NCBI RefSeq assembly: GCF_013410035.1
Contig: NZ_JACCBW010000002.1
Location: 496,001-560,000, forward strand
DNA from: Nocardioides cavernae
GTDB lineage: Bacteria > Actinomycetota > Actinomycetes > Propionibacteriales > Nocardioidaceae
Direction of reading: 5' to 3'
Length of the DNA stretch: 64,000 nt
Below are positions 31,273-40,177 of the stretch, one piece after another. The translations under genes and the position numbers were made by a program. The notes below the pieces were generated by a model. It was given only the letters and a program-made list of their open reading frames with translations. It had not been told where the DNA came from and searched no databases. How positions within the stretch are numbered: position 1 is the first letter of the stretch; each line of letters opens with the position of its first letter.

Positions 31273-32014
31273 CTGGTTCCAGGAGACCGCGCTCTCCGGG
31301 TCGATGGTCCTCGCGCTGCCGGTGGCGCTCGCGGCCGGCCTGATCTCGTTCTTCAGCCCCTGCGTCATCCCGCTGCTGCCGGGCTACCTGTCCTACGCCA
31401 CCGGGATCTCGGGCGGCGACCTCGACCAGGCGCGCCGCAGCCGGATGGTGCTCGGGGCGACGCTGTTCGTCCTCGGCTTCTCCGTGGTGTTCGTGCTGCT
31501 CGGCAGCCTGACCGGAGCCGCCGGGGCGTGGTTGTTCACCCACACCCGGCAGCTCAACCTCGTGCTCGGCATCATCACGATCCTGCTCGGCATCGCGTTC
31601 CTCGGCGCGTTCGGCTTCCTCCAGCGCGACTGGCGCATCCACAAGGTGCCCGCCGTCGGGCTCGCCGCGGCTCCGCTGCTCGGCTTCCTCTTCGGGGTCG
31701 GCTGGACACCCTGCGTGGGCCCGACCCTCGCCGCGATCAACGTGCTGTCGGTCAACGAGGCGACGGCCGGCCGCGGCGCGCTGCTGTCCGCGGTCTTCGC
31801 CCTCGGCCTCGGGCTGCCGTTCATCGCGGCCGCGCTGGCGTACCGCCGCATGCTCGGCGCCTTCGCCGTCATCCGTCGCCACCAGGCGCTCGTCGTACGC
31901 CTCGGCGGGGCGATGATGATCGTGGTCGGCCTGCTGCTCGTCACCGGCTGGTGGGACCGCATCGTGCAGTGGCTGCAGCTGCAGGTCGTCCAGGGATTCA
32001 CGGTGCCGGTGTGA
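31265..32014 (+). CDS. ccdA: Cytochrome c biogenesis protein CcdA (thiol reductant transporter)
   Basis: 249 residues, six hydrophobic spans. The two functional cysteines are in SFFSPCVIPLLPGYLSY and GVGWTPCVGPTLAAIN. It carries reducing power from cytoplasmic thioredoxin across the membrane to the TlpA-like lipoprotein. GTG 31265 overlaps the TlpA-like gene by 8 nt, and the stop overlaps resB by 4 nt. Confidence 0.95.
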   Translation: MSDWFQETALSGSMVLALPVALAAGLISFFSPCVIPLLPGYLSYATGISGGDLDQARRSRMVLGATLFVLGFSVVFVLLGSLTGAAGAWLFTHTRQLNLVLGIITILLGIAFLGAFGFLQRDWRIHKVPAVGLAAAPLLGFLFGVGWTPCVGPTLAAINVLSVNEATAGRGALLSAVFALGLGLPFIAAALAYRRMLGAFAVIRRHQALVVRLGGAMMIVVGLLLVTGWWDRIVQWLQLQVVQGFTVPV

Positions 32015-33672
32015 CCGACCTCCAGCCCGACCTGCAGCGCGACCTGGGGAAGCGCCCGTCCGACGACCGCCAGGCCACGCCCCTCCCCAACGACCTCACG
32101 GCGCGCGAGCTCGGTCGCTGGACGTGGCGGCAGCTGACCTCCATGCGCACCGCGCTCGTGCTGCTCCTGCTGCTGGCGCTCGCCGCGATCCCGGGGTCGG
32201 TGATCCCGCAGGAGAACATCGACTCGCTGGCGGTCTCGCAGTGGCGCGACGACCACCCGCGGCTGGCGCCGATCTGGGACCGGCTCGACCTCTTCTCGGT
32301 CTACGGCTCGGTGTGGTTCTCCGCGATCTACATCCTGCTGATGGTCTCGCTGGTCGGCTGCATCATCCCGCGCCTGTTCGTGTACGCCCGCGCGCTGCGG
32401 GCACGTCCGCCGAGGGCGCCCCGCCACCTGACCCGGCTGCCGGAGAGCACGTCGTACACCACCGACGTGGCCCCCGAGGTCGTGCTCACCCGCGCCGACG
32501 ACGTGCTGCGCACGAAGCGGTTCCGCGTCGCCGCGGGGGACGACTCGGTCGACGCGGAGCGCGGCTACCTCCGCGAGGCGGGCAACCTGGTCTTCCACCT
32601 CGCCGTCATCGTCGTGCTCGTCGGCGTCGCCGCCGGCAGCCTGTTCGGCTACAAGGGCGGCGTCATCATGCTCAACGGCGAGGACTACGGCTTCTCCAAC
32701 AACCTCACCCAGTACGACGACTTCGCGCCCGGGTCGCTGTTCGACCCCGACGTGATGGAGCCCTTCTCCTTCAGCATCACCGACTTCGAGGTCGACTGGC
32801 TGACCGAGGGCGACCGGGCCGGGATGGCGCGCGAGTTCGTCGCCAAGCTGGCCTACGAGACCGAGCCGGGTGGGGAGACGAAGACCTACGACCTCAAGGT
32901 CAACCACCCGCTCACCATCGGCGGCACCGACATCTTCCTCATCGGCCACGGCTACGCGCCCGTCATCACGATCCGCGACGGCGAGGGCAACGTCACCAAG
33001 AGCGGGCCGGTGGTGTTCCTGCCGATCAACGGCCAGACGTTCGAGTCCTTCGGGGTGGTCAAGGCGCCGTTCGCGAAGCCCGGGCAGATCGGCCTCGAGG
33101 GCACCTTCTACCCGACCTTCGCCATGGGCCGCGACGCCGACGGCAACCTCACGATGCCGGCGTCGCTCTTCGGCGAGGCGCTCGACCCGCTGGTCTCGCT
33201 GAGCCTGTGGACCGGCGACATCGGGGTCGACGACGGCAGCGCCCAGTCGGTCTACGTCCTCGACAAGGCCGAGGCCACCCAGGTGGTGAAGGACGACGGG
33301 CAGCCGTTCCGGATGGACCTGCGGCCCGGTGAGAGCGTCACGCTGCCCGACGGCCTCGGCACGGTGACCTTCGACGGTCTCCAGCGGTGGAACAAGATCC
33401 AGATCAGCCGCAGCCCCGGCTCGCTGGTCGCCCTCGGCGGCGTCGTCGTCGCCCTCATCGGCCTGCTCGGCTCCCTCTTCGTACGCCCGCGACGGATGTG
33501 GGTGCGTGCGCGTCGGCAGGACGACGGCACCACGCTCGTCGAGGTCGCCCGCCTCGACCGGTCGTCCGGCGGTGACCCGGAGGACGGCGCGGCGGAGCTC
33601 GAGGCGGTCGTGGCCGCCTTGCAGGAAGACACGGACACCCGGACGGACAGCAACAGGAAGGACGAGTCGTGA
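32011..33672 (+). CDS. resB: Cytochrome c biogenesis protein ResB (Ccs1)
   Basis: 553 residues. The cytoplasmic N terminus is followed by membrane spans (TALVLLLLLALAAIPGSVIPQ; SAIYILLMVSLVGCIIPR), the long exoplasmic domain, and a C-terminal span (LVALGGVVVALIGLLGSLF) before a basic tail. Conserved ResB landmarks include WTWRQLTSMRTAL, FHLAVIVVLVG and LRPGESVTLPDGLGTVTF. With CcsB it forms the System II synthase attaching heme to CxxCH apocytochromes. GTG 32011. Confidence 0.95.
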   Translation: MTDLQPDLQRDLGKRPSDDRQATPLPNDLTARELGRWTWRQLTSMRTALVLLLLLALAAIPGSVIPQENIDSLAVSQWRDDHPRLAPIWDRLDLFSVYGSVWFSAIYILLMVSLVGCIIPRLFVYARALRARPPRAPRHLTRLPESTSYTTDVAPEVVLTRADDVLRTKRFRVAAGDDSVDAERGYLREAGNLVFHLAVIVVLVGVAAGSLFGYKGGVIMLNGEDYGFSNNLTQYDDFAPGSLFDPDVMEPFSFSITDFEVDWLTEGDRAGMAREFVAKLAYETEPGGETKTYDLKVNHPLTIGGTDIFLIGHGYAPVITIRDGEGNVTKSGPVVFLPINGQTFESFGVVKAPFAKPGQIGLEGTFYPTFAMGRDADGNLTMPASLFGEALDPLVSLSLWTGDIGVDDGSAQSVYVLDKAEATQVVKDDGQPFRMDLRPGESVTLPDGLGTVTFDGLQRWNKIQISRSPGSLVALGGVVVALIGLLGSLFVRPRRMWVRARRQDDGTTLVEVARLDRSSGGDPEDGAAELEAVVAALQEDTDTRTDSNRKDES

Positions 33673-34727
33673 GCGACAAATGGTGGGAGGTGTTCAGCTA
33701 CGAGGCCGTCATCGGCGCCGCGGTGCTCTACTTCCTCGCGATGCTGGCCTACTTCTTCGAGCTGGCGAGCCTGCGCACGGCGAGCCGGACGAGCGAGCTC
33801 GCGACGGTCGGCGCCTCCGCCGGAGTCCCCGGCGGTGCGGGCGCGGCCGACGGCGACGTCGACGTCGAGGGTCCGAGCCGCCGCAGCGAGGTGGCGGGGC
33901 GTCTGGGGCTCGTGCTGACGGCCTTCGCGGTCGTGGTCCACCTCGTCGCGCTCGTCGCGCGCGGGCTGGCCGCCGATCCCGACCGGGTGCCGTGGGGCAA
34001 CATGTACGAGTTCACGATCTCCGGGACGTTCGTGGTCGCGCTGATCTTCGTGCTCGCGACGTTCCGCATCGACATCGAGTGGCTCGGCCCGCTCGTCACG
34101 ACCTTCGTCGTGGCGGCGCTGATGGCCGCGTTCCTCGCCCTCGACGACGCCGTCCTCCCGCTCCCGGACGCCCTGAACTCACCGTGGCTGGTGATCCACG
34201 TCGTCTCGGCGGTGATCTCGACGGGCGCCTTCACCATCGGCGCACTGCTCTCGGTCCTCTACCTCGTCAAGGCCCGCTCGGCGAACCCCACCGGCTACCT
34301 CGCCCGCATCCCCGACCTCAAGGTCCTCGACCGCCTGTCCTACCGGATGCACGCCTTCGGCTTCCCGGTGTGGACCTTCGCCGTCCTCATCACCGGGCCG
34401 ATCTGGGCGCACCAGGCGTGGGGCGCCTACTGGAACTGGGACCCCAAGGAGGTGTGGGCCTTCATCACCTGGGTGGTCTACGCCGCCTACCTGCACGCCC
34501 GCGCGACGGCGGGCTGGCGCGGGCGCAACGCGGCGCTGCTCGCCCTGGTCGGTGCCGCGACGCTGTGGTTCAACTTCATCGGCATCAACTTCTTCAGCTC
34601 CTCCAGCCAGCACTCCTACGCGGAGGGTGCCGCGCAGGAGCGCTCAGTCGTCCTCCGGCTTGCGGGGCCGGTCGAGACCGCTCAGGAAGTCGGGGTCGTC
34701 GTCGGGGCCGATGACGCGCGGGCGTGA
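33669..34727 (+). CDS. ccsB: Cytochrome c biogenesis protein CcsB/CcsA with extended C terminus
   Basis: 352 residues, multiple spans. The heme-handling Trp-rich motif is WGAYWNWDPKEVWAFITWVV, preceded by MHAFGFPVWTFAV and followed by HARATAGWRG. Family members end soon after the HSYAG motif; here it reads HSYAEGAAQERSVVLRLAG and continues about 30 residues in a frame antisense to a small gene, which looks like loss of the original stop. GTG 33669 overlaps resB by 4 nt. End of the ccs operon. Confidence 0.92.
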   Translation: MSDKWWEVFSYEAVIGAAVLYFLAMLAYFFELASLRTASRTSELATVGASAGVPGGAGAADGDVDVEGPSRRSEVAGRLGLVLTAFAVVVHLVALVARGLAADPDRVPWGNMYEFTISGTFVVALIFVLATFRIDIEWLGPLVTTFVVAALMAAFLALDDAVLPLPDALNSPWLVIHVVSAVISTGAFTIGALLSVLYLVKARSANPTGYLARIPDLKVLDRLSYRMHAFGFPVWTFAVLITGPIWAHQAWGAYWNWDPKEVWAFITWVVYAAYLHARATAGWRGRNAALLALVGAATLWFNFIGINFFSSSSQHSYAEGAAQERSVVLRLAGPVETAQEVGVVVGADDARA

Positions 34728-34820
34728 CGACGAACCCCCGTCGAGGCGCCGCAGCGTGAGCTTGACCAGGAGCCACACGACGAAGGCGATCGCAGCCACG
34801 ACGAGCAGGACCTTCAGCAT
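34644..34820 (-). CDS. 58-aa single-span membrane protein
   Basis: MLKVLLVVAAIAFVVWLLVK is the membrane anchor, followed by a basic LTLRRLDGGSS turn and an acidic tail GPDDDPDFLSGLDRPRKPED. Short actinobacterial proteins with this anchor plus a DDDPxFL motif are familiar to me from the same position after ccs genes, but I know no function. Start ATG 34820 is preceded on its strand by TACATT-GGAGGA, which could act as a leaderless -10 (6-nt spacing) or an abutting ribosome site. Its last 84 nt are antisense to the ccsB tail. Confidence 0.7.
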   Translation of the reverse strand: MLKVLLVVAAIAFVVWLLVKLTLRRLDGGSSSRPRVIGPDDDPDFLSGLDRPRKPEDD

Positions 34821-34826
34821 TCCTCC

Positions 34827-34850
34827 AATGTAGTAGGGCGGGCCTAGGCT
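34827..34850. promoter_or_regulatory. Back-to-back leaderless promoters
   Basis: Minus strand TACATT (34832-34827) serves the 58-aa gene, plus strand TAGGCT (34845-34850) serves the DUF4229 gene. Both end 6 nt before their start codons, and the -10 boxes are only 12 bp apart, so polymerases would exclude each other. Confidence 0.5.
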
Positions 34851-34856
34851 GGAGCC

Positions 34857-35120
34857 GTGAAGGAGTTCGTCGTCTACACCGTCATGCGGATCGTGCTGTT
34901 CCTGGCGTCGTTCGGCATCGTCGTGGGCATCATGGCGCTGGCCTTCGACGGTCGCTACAACCTGTTCTGGTCGGTCGTCCTCGCGTTCCTGATCTCCGGC
35001 ATCGCGTCCTACTTCGTGCTCAACCGCCAGCGCGAGGCCTTCGCGCAGCGCGTCGAGTCGCGCGCCGCGAAGGCGTCCGCGGCCTTCGAGGAGCGCAAGG
35101 CGCGCGAGGACCGCGACTAG
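34857..35120 (+). CDS. DUF4229 membrane protein
   Basis: 87 residues. Two hydrophobic spans (VMRIVLFLASFGIVVGIMAL; LFWSVVLAFLISGIASYFVL) and a charged coiled C terminus (RQREAFAQRVESRAAKASAA, ending in alternating Glu/Arg). This is the DUF4229 pattern. GTG 34857. Conserved between ccs and menA genes in actinobacteria; function unknown. Confidence 0.85.
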   Translation: MKEFVVYTVMRIVLFLASFGIVVGIMALAFDGRYNLFWSVVLAFLISGIASYFVLNRQREAFAQRVESRAAKASAAFEERKAREDRD

Positions 35121-35123
35121 CGC

Positions 35124-36380
35124 TCAGAAGCCGGTGAGGCTGTACGGCGGGTCGGCCAGGTCGGCCATCGCCGCGAACCGGCGTACGTCCTCGTCGTCGC
35201 CCTGGACGCGGCCCGCGCGGCGCAGGTGGGACACCGGCACGGCGCTGAGGTGGAGCGAGCCGAGCGTCTCCGCGCTGACCCGCACCTGCGGCGCGCGGTC
35301 GGTCGGCCCGACCGTCGCGACGCCGTCGGCGGTGGTCACCTCGAACGTCCCGTCGGCGTGCCCCTGCGCGTCGTCGACCGCGAGCACGACGGTGCCGTCC
35401 GCCGCCCACGGGCGCGCCTCGAGGGCGCGAGGGACGTCGAGGACGCGCAGCCACAGGAAGTGGCGGTTGGCGGTGAGCTTGAGCCGGTCGGGGTCGACCA
35501 GCGCCCACCGCAGCGGGTCGTCGGGGTGGGCGAGGTTGAACGAGACCGTCCGCACGCGGTCGGTGTGCGCCAGGAACGACCACAGCCCGAGCTGGGCGGC
35601 GGTGGTGAGCGCGATCATCTCGCTCACCTTGAGCGTGTAGTCCTCCGCCCAGGCGTACAGCACGAACCCGTCGACGACGCCGTCGGCGCCGAGGTGCACG
35701 GCACCGCGCAGCTTGTCGTTGGTGCCGCGGCCGTCGAAGTCGTAGGCGCCGGTGTGGATGTCCTCGTACTGCGCCGGCCACTCGACCGACCCGCGCTGAC
35801 GCGCGTGGAAGGTGTCGAAGACGCGCTTCACGTGGGGCCAGGCGTCGGCCGGCTCGACGAGCTCGACGCGGCCGTCGTCGTCGTACGGGCGCAGCGCGAA
35901 CCCGGGGGTGGTGTCGAGCTCCACGGTCTGGTTGAAGGTCGCCGGGCCGAAGCCCCAGCGGCCGTAGATCGTCGCCTCCGACGCGGTCAGCGCGGCCATC
36001 GGCACGCCCTGCGCGACCGCGTCGGCGAGGTCGTCCTCGACCAGTCGGCGCAGCAGCCCGCGCCGGCGGTGGGTGGCACTGGTGGTGACGTCGGTGATCA
36101 TCCGCAGCGGCAGCAGCCCACGCCCGGCGTTGAGGGTCTTGTCGAGGCTGGCGTAGGTCGCGACGGGCATGGGGCCGGCGCCGAACTCGCCCTCGGGGAG
36201 CCACGCGCCGCGGACGACCACGCGGTCGGCGCGGTAGTGGGAGACCCAGCGGTCGACGAGCCCGTCGTCGGGACGCGGGTCACGGAAGCCGCGCAGGACG
36301 GCTCCGACCCACCCGCGACGGCGGGCGGCCGCAGCGTCGGACTCGTCGGAGAGGTCGAGGATCGCGAAGTCGTAGTCCAC
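35124..36380 (-). CDS. GNAT-family acetyltransferase, Eis-like
   Basis: 418 residues. N-terminal GNAT core with VATYASLDKTLNAGRGLLPL, TDVTTSATHRRRGLLRRLVE (the acetyl-CoA loop, RRxGxL/R) and LTASEATIYGRWGFGPA, followed by a second GNAT-like half and a C-terminal sterol-carrier-like domain (VGPTDRAPQVRVSAETLGSL). This three-domain layout and the C-terminal carboxylate are those of mycobacterial Eis, which acetylates amines. GTG 36380 fits a leaderless TAGCGT. Confidence 0.85.
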   Translation of the reverse strand: MDYDFAILDLSDESDAAAARRRGWVGAVLRGFRDPRPDDGLVDRWVSHYRADRVVVRGAWLPEGEFGAGPMPVATYASLDKTLNAGRGLLPLRMITDVTTSATHRRRGLLRRLVEDDLADAVAQGVPMAALTASEATIYGRWGFGPATFNQTVELDTTPGFALRPYDDDGRVELVEPADAWPHVKRVFDTFHARQRGSVEWPAQYEDIHTGAYDFDGRGTNDKLRGAVHLGADGVVDGFVLYAWAEDYTLKVSEMIALTTAAQLGLWSFLAHTDRVRTVSFNLAHPDDPLRWALVDPDRLKLTANRHFLWLRVLDVPRALEARPWAADGTVVLAVDDAQGHADGTFEVTTADGVATVGPTDRAPQVRVSAETLGSLHLSAVPVSHLRRAGRVQGDDEDVRRFAAMADLADPPYSLTGF

Positions 36381-36386
36381 GCGGTC

Positions 36387-36392
36387 ACGCTA
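36387..36392 (-). promoter_or_regulatory. -10 box TAGCGT of the Eis-like gene, leaderless spacing
   Basis: TAGCGT on the minus strand ends 6 nt before GTG 36380. Confidence 0.5.
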
Positions 36393-36420
36393 GTGAGCGC
36401 GGCTCGTGCCGCACCACGGG

Positions 36421-37296
36421 TTATCCGAGCACGAGCAGTGGCGCGGCGACCAGCACCGACCAGATGAGCTCCGCGGCGCCGGTGGCCGCGAGCACGGGGA
36501 CCAGGGCGGGCCCGGCGGCCCCCTGCAGGACCGAACGCGCCGGCGGTACGGCGCGGGCCAGGAAGCCGAGCCCGACCAGCGCCCACCACGTGGTGGCCGC
36601 GCCGACGGCGACGACCGCCGCCGCGGCGACCAGCACGAGGAAGGCGTAGAGGTAGCGGGTGCGCTCGTCGCCGAGGCGTACGGCGAGGGTCCGCTTGCCG
36701 GCGACGGTGTCTGTCGGGATGTCGCGCAGGTTGTTGGCCACCAGGATCGCGCAGGCGAGCGAGCCGATGCCGACGCCCGCGTAGAGGGCGGCCCACTCCC
36801 ACGTGCCGGTCTGCACGTAGGTCGTGCCGATCACGGCGACGAGGCCGAAGAAGACGAAGACCATCACCTCGCCGAGCCCGAGGTAGCCGTAGGGCTTCTC
36901 GCCGCCGGTGTAGAACCAGGCGGCGACGACGCACACGAGGCCGACGGCGACCAGCCACCAGGCGGTGGTCGCCGCGAGGACGAGGCCGGCGACCCCGGCC
37001 ACGCCGAACGCCGCGAACGCGGCCGCCCTGACCGCCCCGGGCGTCGCGCGGCCCGAGCCGACGAGGCGCATCGGGCCGACGCGGTCGGCGTCGGTGCCGC
37101 GGATGCCGTCGGAGTAGTCGTTGGCGTAGTTCACGCCCACCTGGAGGGCGAGGCTGACGACCAGCGCGAGCAGCGCCTTCCACCACACGGCCTGGTCGGC
37201 GTACGCCGCGACGCCGGTGCCGGCCAGCACGGGGGCGACCGCGGCGGGGAGGGTGCGGGGCCGGGCGCCGGCCAGCCAGTCAGCGGTGGAGGTCAC
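36421..37296 (-). CDS. menA: 1,4-dihydroxy-2-naphthoate polyprenyltransferase
   Basis: 291 residues, eight or nine hydrophobic spans. The first Asp-rich motif is NYANDYSDGIRGTD and the second is NNLRDIPTDTVAGKRTLAVR, both magnesium-prenyl-diphosphate sites of UbiA enzymes of the MenA type. It attaches the polyprenyl tail to DHNA in the membrane; MenG in this window then methylates the product. GTG 37296 overlaps the MFS gene end by 17 nt, so the two are probably co-transcribed. Confidence 0.93.
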   Translation of the reverse strand: MTSTADWLAGARPRTLPAAVAPVLAGTGVAAYADQAVWWKALLALVVSLALQVGVNYANDYSDGIRGTDADRVGPMRLVGSGRATPGAVRAAAFAAFGVAGVAGLVLAATTAWWLVAVGLVCVVAAWFYTGGEKPYGYLGLGEVMVFVFFGLVAVIGTTYVQTGTWEWAALYAGVGIGSLACAILVANNLRDIPTDTVAGKRTLAVRLGDERTRYLYAFLVLVAAAAVVAVGAATTWWALVGLGFLARAVPPARSVLQGAAGPALVPVLAATGAAELIWSVLVAAPLLVLG

Positions 37297-38635
37297 CGGT
37301 GGATTCTGGCAGTGGCGCGTCCGGGTCGAGCATCGAGGGCGGTCCGGCCGCTGCCGCCTCCTCCGGCTCCGGGGCGCCGGCCCGGGCGTCCGCGAGGACG
37401 TCGGCGGGCACGTGCTGCTCGAGGTAGCGACGCCCGGCGTGTGCCGCGACGTGGAGCCCGGCCGCCCCGGCGGTGACGATGGCGGCGATCGTGAGCCAGC
37501 CGAAGGCGCCCCACTCCATCGCGAGGAAGCCGTAGACCGCCGGTGCCCAGAACCTCCCCAGGGTGCCGCCGAGCTCCGAGACGCCCTGGTAGTCGCCGCG
37601 GCGCCGCGGGTCCATCAGCTCCGCCTCGAGGGTCCACCCCGATGCCGACAGGAAGAGCTCGGCCCAGGTGAGGACGACGTGGCCGAGGAAGAACAGCACG
37701 ATGGTGATCCAGCCGACCGTCTCGTGCGTGGCCAGCGTGATCAGGCAGGTGAGGACGAAGAAGAGGGTGGACAGCCGCACCGCCCGCAGCGCCGTGCTGA
37801 TGTCACGGATGCCGCGCGAGGCCAGCCGCGGCAGCACGATGCACATGACGGTGTTGGTGCCGAAGAGGATCGCGACGAGCACCTTGGGCGCGTCGGTCTC
37901 GGTCACCAGCCAGACCGGGATCACGGTGTGCAGCAGCACCTGGTTCGTCCACATGACCCCGGTGAACGTGGTCACCGCGATCCAGGCGCGGTTGCGGATC
38001 GCGGGGATGCCCTCGGGCTTGGCGCGCGGCTCGCTGCTGCGGATGTCGTGGCTGGCGTCGGGCAACCGGAGGATGGCTGCGCTGTTGGCCATGAACAGCA
38101 CCGCGCTCAGGACCGGCGCCCAGCGGAGCACGTCGGTGCCGAAGGCGATGGCACCCGCGCCGAGGAACGCGCCGACGCTGAAGCCGACGTTGAGCGCGGA
38201 GTACATGTAGGCCCGGGACTCGACCCGCTCCGCCGCCGGCAGGACGTCGATGACGTAGGCGCCGTGGGCCGTCCCGCCGAGCGTGCCCGCGACCTCCATG
38301 ACCACCGCCAGCGCGACGTACTCGGGGAAGCTGTCGATGAACGGCCACGCCAGGAACAGCGCGCCCTGCAGGATCGCACTCAGCGACCACATGCGCTTGG
38401 GGCCGAACCGGTCGACCAGCTTGCCCATGGGGACCGCGACCACGAAGCTCGCGATCGCGGCGATCGTGAGGCCGATGCCGACCTGGCCCAGCGACAGCCC
38501 GACCACGAGGGTGAAGAACACCGCCGAACCGGCCAGGAACGTGCCGTCGCCAGAAGCGAAGATCAGGGACTGCAGCGAGAGCCGACCTGCCAGGACGGAC
38601 GGGGGAGTGGCGTAGTTCTTGAGGGCGGTGAGCAT
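37280..38635 (-). CDS. MFS transporter
   Basis: 451 residues, twelve predicted spans. The loop after span 2 reads AVPMGKLVDRFGPKRMWSLS, the MFS GxLxDRxGrR signature; VLFMANSAAILRLP ends the first half. A cytoplasmic Pro/Glu/Ala-rich tail follows the last span. Substrate unknown; looks like a drug/metabolite exporter. ATG 38635 has GGGGGAGG upstream, close to the tandem repeat array. Confidence 0.87.
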   Translation of the reverse strand: MLTALKNYATPPSVLAGRLSLQSLIFASGDGTFLAGSAVFFTLVVGLSLGQVGIGLTIAAIASFVVAVPMGKLVDRFGPKRMWSLSAILQGALFLAWPFIDSFPEYVALAVVMEVAGTLGGTAHGAYVIDVLPAAERVESRAYMYSALNVGFSVGAFLGAGAIAFGTDVLRWAPVLSAVLFMANSAAILRLPDASHDIRSSEPRAKPEGIPAIRNRAWIAVTTFTGVMWTNQVLLHTVIPVWLVTETDAPKVLVAILFGTNTVMCIVLPRLASRGIRDISTALRAVRLSTLFFVLTCLITLATHETVGWITIVLFFLGHVVLTWAELFLSASGWTLEAELMDPRRRGDYQGVSELGGTLGRFWAPAVYGFLAMEWGAFGWLTIAAIVTAGAAGLHVAAHAGRRYLEQHVPADVLADARAGAPEPEEAAAAGPPSMLDPDAPLPESTGDLHR

Positions 38636-38719
38636 CGCCGACCATCCTCCCCCGCCGGACCGACCCTCGTCCTGTCATTAACGGGTGACCCTGCTCTCGG
38701 GCACTGCTCCTTGCCACGA

Positions 38720-38905
38720 CCGCCGCACGTGTCCGAGATACGGCCCTCGGAACGGTCGGGCGGGGGCCACGACCGCCGCACGTGTCCGAGATGTGGCCCT
38801 CGGATCGGTCGGGCGGGAGCCAGAACCGCCGCACGTGTCCGAGATGTGGCCCTCGGATCGGTCGGGCGGGGGCCAGAACCGCCGCACGTGTCCGAGATGT
38901 GGCCC
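38720..38905. repeat. 53-bp tandem repeat, locus B (four copies, last partial)
   Basis: CCGCCGCACGTGTCCGAGAT begins at 38720, 38773, 38826 and 38879, each exactly 53 bp apart. Copies 2 and 3 differ by one base over 53 bp; copy 1 has a handful of changes; copy 4 stops after about 27 bp. The array fills the gap between the nucleoside transporter end and the MFS start. The same unit occurs inverted at 27.1 kb. Confidence 0.85.
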
Positions 38906-38914
38906 CCGCTGGGC

Positions 38915-40177
38915 CTAGAGCGAGATGACCACGCCCGCGATCGCGGCGTTGGCCAGGTTCGCGAGGGCGCCGGCGAGGAGCGCGCGCAGGCCGAGCTGCG
39001 CCACGACGCCGCGCCGCTCGGGCAGGAGGGAGCCGAGGGTGCCGATCTGGATCGCGATGGAGCTGAAGTTGGCGAAGCCGGCGAGCGCGAAGGTGACGAC
39101 CGCGACGGTGACGGGGGACAGGCCGTCGACCTCGGGGCCGAAGCTGGCGAAGGCGACGAACTCGTTGAGCACGGTCTTCTCGCCGATCCACGAGCCCGCC
39201 TGGACGGCCTCGGACCACGGCACCCCGAGCAGCCAGGCGAGGGGCGCGAGGACCCAGCCGAGGATGCCCTCGAAGCTCAGGTCGTCCACCCCGACCCACG
39301 AGCCCACGGCGGCGAGGATGCCGTCGGCGAGGGCGATGAGGGCGATGAACGCGATCAGCAGGCCGCCGACGGTCACGGCGATCTTCCCCCCGGCCAGCGC
39401 ACCGCGGCCGATGGCGTCGATGACGTTGGAGGAGTCCTCGTCGCGGACGGAACGCACGTCGACCTCGTCCTCGGCGTCCACCGGCGTCGCACCCTCGAGC
39501 TCGTCGTCCTCGGGGGTCGAGTCCGGCCACATGACCTTGGCCATCAGCAGCGAGGCGGGGGCGTTCATCACGGTCGCGGCGAGGAGGTACTCCAGCGGCG
39601 CCCCGAGCAGCGAGTAGCCGACCAGCGTGGAGCCGGCAGCGGCCGCGAAGCCGGCCGTCATGATCGTGAAGAGCTGTCCGCGGCGCAGCGACCTCAGGTA
39701 GGGCGCGATCATCAGCGGCGCCTCGCTCTGGCCGAGGAAGATGACGGTCGCGCCGTACATCGACTCGACCTTGCTGATCCCGAGGAGCCGGGACAGGGCC
39801 CCGCCCAGCAGCCAGGTGGCCCACTGCACCACGCGCAGGTAGTAGAGCAGCCCGATCAGCGCGCCGAGGAAGATGATCACCGGGAGCACCTGGAGCGCGA
39901 AGATGGTCGAGTCCTCGTCGCCCACCTCCAGCAGCGGGCCGAACACGAACGCGGTGCCCTCGTCGGCGTACCCGATCAGCGTGGCCACGCGGTCCGACAC
40001 CCACTCGAGCGCGGCCTTGCCGGGGCCCCAGCGCAGCACGAGGGCGGCGAAGCCGACCTGCAGCGCGAGTGCGACACCGACCGTGCGCCACGAGATGCCG
40101 CGCCGGTGCCTGGACAGCGCCACGGCGACGAGCAGGAGCAGGGCCAGGCCGAGGATCCCGCGCAGGTCGGCCATCAC
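38915..40177 (-). CDS. Concentrative nucleoside transporter (NupC/CNT family)
   Basis: 420 residues. N-terminal gate, then the CNT core: IFLGQSEAPLMIAPYLRSL, AGFAAAAGSTLVGYSLLGAP, and near the end VPWSEAVQAGSWIGEKTVLNEFVAF, which includes the transport-motif EKTxLNEFVA. Ion-coupled import of nucleosides. An acidic insert (DSTPEDDELEGATPVDAEDE) in the middle is typical of the family. GTG 40177 overlaps the DUF1330 stop (GTGA), so the two form an operon. Confidence 0.92.
   Translation of the reverse strand: MMADLRGILGLALLLLVAVALSRHRRGISWRTVGVALALQVGFAALVLRWGPGKAALEWVSDRVATLIGYADEGTAFVFGPLLEVGDEDSTIFALQVLPVIIFLGALIGLLYYLRVVQWATWLLGGALSRLLGISKVESMYGATVIFLGQSEAPLMIAPYLRSLRRGQLFTIMTAGFAAAAGSTLVGYSLLGAPLEYLLAATVMNAPASLLMAKVMWPDSTPEDDELEGATPVDAEDEVDVRSVRDEDSSNVIDAIGRGALAGGKIAVTVGGLLIAFIALIALADGILAAVGSWVGVDDLSFEGILGWVLAPLAWLLGVPWSEAVQAGSWIGEKTVLNEFVAFASFGPEVDGLSPVTVAVVTFALAGFANFSSIAIQIGTLGSLLPERRGVVAQLGLRALLAGALANLANAAIAGVVISL

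Noticed and set aside
38720-38905. CRISPR array
   Set aside because: The copies are identical over the full 53-bp unit with no unique spacers, and no cas genes are present.
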